Of a stretch of DNA of 7,789 bases, positions 5,400 to 7,789 are shown piece by piece. The notes under the pieces are model-generated. The model was given only the letters and a program-made list of their open reading frames with translations, had not been told where the DNA came from and made no database searches. The translations under genes were made by a program, and so were the position numbers. This DNA comes from Candidatus Altarchaeota archaeon (GTDB lineage Archaea; Altiarchaeota; Altiarchaeia; IMC4; DAOVSA01), in contig DAOVSA010000023.1 in NCBI GenBank assembly GCA_030633635.1, positions 1 to 7,789 of the forward strand, read 5' to 3'. Numbering within the stretch: the stretch's first letter is position 1; each line of letters starts with the position of its first letter.

Positions 5400-5957
5400 A
5401 TGCAAGTCATAGTTGGGATAACCGGGGCATCCGGATCAATCATCGGGTTACGCCTGTTGGAGATCTTAAAGGAAAAAAACGTAACAACACACGTGATTGT
5501 GAGTGAAGTTGGCAAAAAGATACTGGAAATGGAAACTGGTCGTGGCATTGACTACGTCAAGCGATTGGCAAGCTATTATTACAATAACTCGGATTTATTT
5601 GCGCCGTTATCGAGCGGATCATTTTGCACGGAGGGCATGGTAATCGCTCCATGTACTATGAAAACACTTGCAGCAATCGTACATGGTTACTCTGATAGTT
5701 TAATAACCAGAGCCGCGGATGTTTGCTTGAAACAAGATAAGAAACTTATACTGGTGCCAAGAGAATCTCCGCTAAATTCAATACACCTGAAAAATCTGGC
5801 TAGTGCAAGAGATTCCGGGGCAATAATAATTCCCCCGCTTTTAAGTTTTTATCATAAACCAAAGAGTATCGACGACCTTATTGACTTCGTCGTTGGGAAG
5901 ATACTGGATTCCTTGGGGGTAGAGCATAAATTATATGAGAGATGGGAACAAAAATGA
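5400..5957 (+). CDS. ubiX: Flavin prenyltransferase UbiX/Pad1
   Basis: A 185-residue protein of typical UbiX length. UbiX joins a dimethylallyl group from DMAP to reduced FMN, making prenylated FMN for UbiD-type decarboxylases. The motifs are all present: GITGASGS (6-13), the FMN-binding N-terminal loop; VSE (34-36); SSGSFCTEGMVIAPCTMKTLAA (71-92), the flavin and phosphate-binding stretch; RAADVCLK (104-111); KLILVPRESPLNSIHLKNL (115-133), with the R-E pair of the active site; and PPLLSFYHKP (145-154) with the family tyrosine Y151. In many archaea prenylated FMN serves a UbiD-like decarboxylase of the modified mevalonate pathway, and other UbiD partners are possible. No ubiD is next to it. 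It is single in its transcription unit, converging with the V4R operon. Confidence 0.95.
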   Translation: MQVIVGITGASGSIIGLRLLEILKEKNVTTHVIVSEVGKKILEMETGRGIDYVKRLASYYYNNSDLFAPLSSGSFCTEGMVIAPCTMKTLAAIVHGYSDSLITRAADVCLKQDKKLILVPRESPLNSIHLKNLASARDSGAIIIPPLLSFYHKPKSIDDLIDFVVGKILDSLGVEHKLYERWEQK

Positions 5958-6046
5958 TGGATCATATAATACTGGATGATAGATAACTAAACGCACCACT
6001 CAGACCGATATCAGAGTTAACAGTACTTGATTCAATTAGATCTAAT

Positions 6047-6715
6047 CTAACCACGAACGTTTCTATCATGTACCCTACCTTCCCCGCTTTCTCTGATATT
6101 TCTTCTGTTTGTTACCTCCTCTTCGGATATGTGTCTCAAATTTATCTCAAACTCGCAATATTCATCACCTTTACCCCAGCATTTTACCTCCTCAACATCT
6201 ACATAACTTCCCAAGAATACCTCTAGAGCACCGGCGATAATTCCAGCCTCAAAATAACAGATCGCCCTGCCCACATTCAACATACCCGCTGAGGAGATAC
6301 ATTCATCCATCCGTATTACCAGGAACTCATCCGATTTTTTGATAACTGAGAGTATACCTATCTCTGATTCCTTATATAACTCGGCTAATGAAGTCAAAAA
6401 TTGATCTAAATTATTTGAATTATCAGTTTCGATTAATGCCCGCCCGATATCGATACCACCTCTATAAACCATTCCGTTCGCAAATTTACTTCCAGATATA
6501 AAATTAAGTTCCTTAAACAACCCAAATCTTAGTAACCTGAATAATAAAACCCCTTCTGTGCCCAGAGTTACCCTCCCAATCTCTGGCTCACCCACCAATT
6601 CCAATCCAAATTCCTTTATTTCCTTTTCCCTAAGACCTTTAAGTTTCTCATATTTCCTCTTAAATTCTTCGGATTCCTCTATCCTCTCCTTTAGCACCTT
6701 TTGATAATCGTACAT
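6047..6715 (-). CDS. V4R-domain protein, end of GTPase-roadblock operon
   Basis: A 222-residue cytosolic protein. Residues 1-35 are a charged helix, possibly a coiled coil (MYDYQKVLKERIEESEEFKRKYEKLKGLREKE). About 36-192 is a V4R (4-vinyl reductase-like) domain. Its C-terminal hallmark is strong: RMDECISSAGMLNVGRAICYFEAGIIAGALEVFLG (135-169) and VEEVKCWGKGDEYCEFEI (174-191). Cysteines 139, 153, 179 and 187 are in the positions that V4R proteins often use for metal binding or ligand contact. V4R domains bind small hydrophobic ligands or metals and occur in sensors and in photosynthetic pigment synthesis proteins. A polar basic tail (193-222) follows the domain. There is no Shine-Dalgarno, and its upstream gap is an 18-bp tandem duplication. 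The context points to the input or effector side of the GTPase/roadblock module. The specific ligand is unknown. Confidence 0.85.
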   Translation of the reverse strand: MYDYQKVLKERIEESEEFKRKYEKLKGLREKEIKEFGLELVGEPEIGRVTLGTEGVLLFRLLRFGLFKELNFISGSKFANGMVYRGGIDIGRALIETDNSNNLDQFLTSLAELYKESEIGILSVIKKSDEFLVIRMDECISSAGMLNVGRAICYFEAGIIAGALEVFLGSYVDVEEVKCWGKGDEYCEFEINLRHISEEEVTNRRNIRESGEGRVHDRNVRG

Positions 6716-6749
6716 TTTAATTTTAAATGATATTTTAATTTTAAATGAT
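6714..6749. repeat. Perfect 18-bp tandem duplication between roadblock and V4R genes
   Basis: ATTTTAATTTTAAATGAT occurs twice in direct succession (6714-6731 and 6732-6749) without a mismatch. On the minus strand each unit reads ATC ATT TAA in the roadblock frame, so the last two residues and the stop are duplicated, and the second unit ends at the V4R ATG. Removing one unit would leave seven bases between stop and start instead of 25. Confidence 0.9.
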
Positions 6750-7103
6750 TCTTCCCAACTTTTTAGCCGCTCTTTCCATCTCCAACATGATCAAACCAAT
6801 GTTTGCATTCTCTCTTACTAAAGCAGCGAATATGGCATCTTCACCAGCACCAACAGATACCAATTTACCTTTTTTACTCTCAACAACGATCTGCTTTAAG
6901 TTACCGATATCCAATTCTTTTGAAACCGTCTCTCCGGTACCCACCATCGCCGCAGACATGGCTGAAACGGCCCTTGAATTAATTTCTTGCGGCAAACCGG
7001 AACATATCATTAAGCCGTCTCTTCTAACTATAGCTGCCCCTATAACATCACCTAGCGCTTTAAATCTGTCTAAAATATCCTTTAGTTCTTGTTCTTTGGC
7101 CAT
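6741..7103 (-). CDS. Roadblock/LC7-domain protein (MglB/CvnB-like)
   Basis: A 120-residue single-domain protein. The pattern is that of the Roadblock/LC7 fold: a first helix MAKEQELKDILDRFKALGDVIGAAIV (1-26), strand RRDGLMICSGLP (27-38), the long helix INSRAVSAMSAAMVGTGETVSKEL (41-64), strand KQIVVESKKGKLVSVGAGEDAIFAAL (70-95) and the last helix NIGLIMLEMERAAKKL (101-116). Proteins of this fold (MglB, CvnB, archaeal homologues) form dimers and bind small GTPases as activators or adaptors. The gene starts one base after the stop of the GTPase gene, with no Shine-Dalgarno, so the two are probably translationally coupled and work together. The length is normal. Confidence 0.9.
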   Translation of the reverse strand: MAKEQELKDILDRFKALGDVIGAAIVRRDGLMICSGLPQEINSRAVSAMSAAMVGTGETVSKELDIGNLKQIVVESKKGKLVSVGAGEDAIFAALVRENANIGLIMLEMERAAKKLGRII

Positions 7104-7104
7104 T

Positions 7105-7789
7105 TTAAGCTGATTTTCGTAAGTATTCCATCCACAACTCTTTTTTTAATATTTCTTGGAATAAATCTTCCAATACTTCATCACAACCTTCTCCTGTAGT
7201 GGCAGTAGTTCCAATAGTCTTGAATCCAATTTCTTTTTCTATATCCGCAGGCGATAATGCATCGGGTAAATCTTGTTTGTTTGCCATAACCCCCACCGGG
7301 ATGATTCTATGTCTGACCTTCTCTAACATCTCTTTTGCCCTTGAAAAGGTTTCTGGTTTTGTTGAATCAACGACCAGGATAACCCCAAAGATGGTCTTGG
7401 ATAACATATCCAATATCCAATCAAATTTTTCCTGCCCGGGAGTTCCAAATAAATCGACACTGAAACCTTTTCTTTCGACATAACCATGATCCAAGCACAC
7501 AGTAGTACCCAACACATCAACAGAAACCGCCTTCTGTGATAAGGCTTGAATGGTTGTGGATTTACCGGCATTATACGGTCCGGTCACCAGAATTTTTGGC
7601 ACATAGATAGAAATACCGGAAGGCGTCATCACAAACGGAATTTTTTCCTCTAATTTGGGCATCTCAACATCTATATATTCTATCGTGAGCCCTCTCCTCT
7701 CCAATGCCTTCAAACGGATGATATAATCAAAAATTCGGCTAAATTTCTCGATATCCTCGTCCTTAAAACCGACTTCCCCGGAGGTATAA
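7105..7789 (-). CDS. Small Ras-like GTPase (COG2229/CvnD type), 5' end outside window
   Basis: The frame is open to the window edge. A TTG at 7711-7713 can be read as a start, but 25 more residues in frame before it (SGEVGFKDEDIEKFSRIFDY...) look like real protein, so I call the gene 5'-partial. Numbering from that TTG, the GTPase core is: P-loop GPYNAGKS (45-52), switch I LGTTVCLDHG (68-77), switch II DLFGTPGQEKF (87-97), base-recognition NKQD (145-148) and ATTGEG (171-176). The FGTPGQ form of switch II is typical of the COG2229 group, including CvnD of the Streptomyces conservons. The N-terminal extension (at least 63 residues including EYIDVEMPKLEEKIPFVMTPSG) is not a standard GTPase part, and I do not recognise it. 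The protein is cytosolic with no lipid-anchor signal at its C-terminus. It is the first visible gene of the GTPase-roadblock-V4R operon. Confidence 0.9.
   Translation of the reverse strand, partial: YTSGEVGFKDEDIEKFSRIFDYIIRLKALERRGLTIEYIDVEMPKLEEKIPFVMTPSGISIYVPKILVTGPYNAGKSTTIQALSQKAVSVDVLGTTVCLDHGYVERKGFSVDLFGTPGQEKFDWILDMLSKTIFGVILVVDSTKPETFSRAKEMLEKVRHRIIPVGVMANKQDLPDALSPADIEKEIGFKTIGTTATTGEGCDEVLEDLFQEILKKELWMEYLRKSA

Noticed and set aside
6036..6045. Palindrome TTAGATCTAA between the convergent ubiX and V4R genes as terminator or operator
   Set aside because: Only ten bases, no loop and no adjoining oligo-T; too common by chance in AT-rich DNA.

Overview
The window looks like a moderately AT-rich archaeal chromosome segment, most likely euryarchaeal and close to methanogens or ANME-type Methanomicrobia (lineage inferred from gene content; no rRNA is present). 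The archaeal evidence is a Fe-S primase large subunit (PriL), a COG1361-type surface protein, TATA-box promoters with a leaderless start, a box C/D guide RNA, and a GTPase/roadblock/V4R signalling cluster.

Left part (1-1200): the 3' end of a membrane-anchored COG1361/CARDB-like surface protein overlaps by 4 bp a PadR-family regulator. The regulator is interrupted by an in-frame TAA, and its C-terminal half continues in the same frame. A convergent small two-helix membrane protein follows, with its own TATA box and Shine-Dalgarno. Next come about 380 bp without a convincing gene but with nested inverted repeats (1397-1433 and 1447-1512), and then priL.

Middle (2571-5957): a leaderless gene for a phasin-like coiled-coil protein is followed by a 336-bp gap. 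That gap holds two hairpins and, on the minus strand, a well-formed archaeal box C/D sRNA (3096-3158). Applying the N+5 rule to its D guide points to the C of a C-U-CAU-A string, which fits the wobble base of a tRNA with a CAU anticodon. Downstream on the minus strand are a protein made of four CBS domains and, upstream of it in transcription order, a two-ACT-domain phosphoserine phosphatase (serB). serB diverges from ubiX (flavin prenyltransferase).

Right part (5958-7789): a minus-strand operon reads GTPase (5' end outside the window), roadblock/LC7 protein, V4R-domain protein. The first two genes are 1 bp apart. The last two are separated by a perfect 18-bp tandem duplication. The set resembles a switch (GTPase), a co-regulator (roadblock) and a small-ligand sensor (V4R).

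The most interesting items are the C/D sRNA with its tRNA-like guide, the split PadR gene, the GTPase-roadblock-V4R module, and the unexplained structured region before priL. I see no mobile element, CRISPR array, tRNA or rRNA gene.
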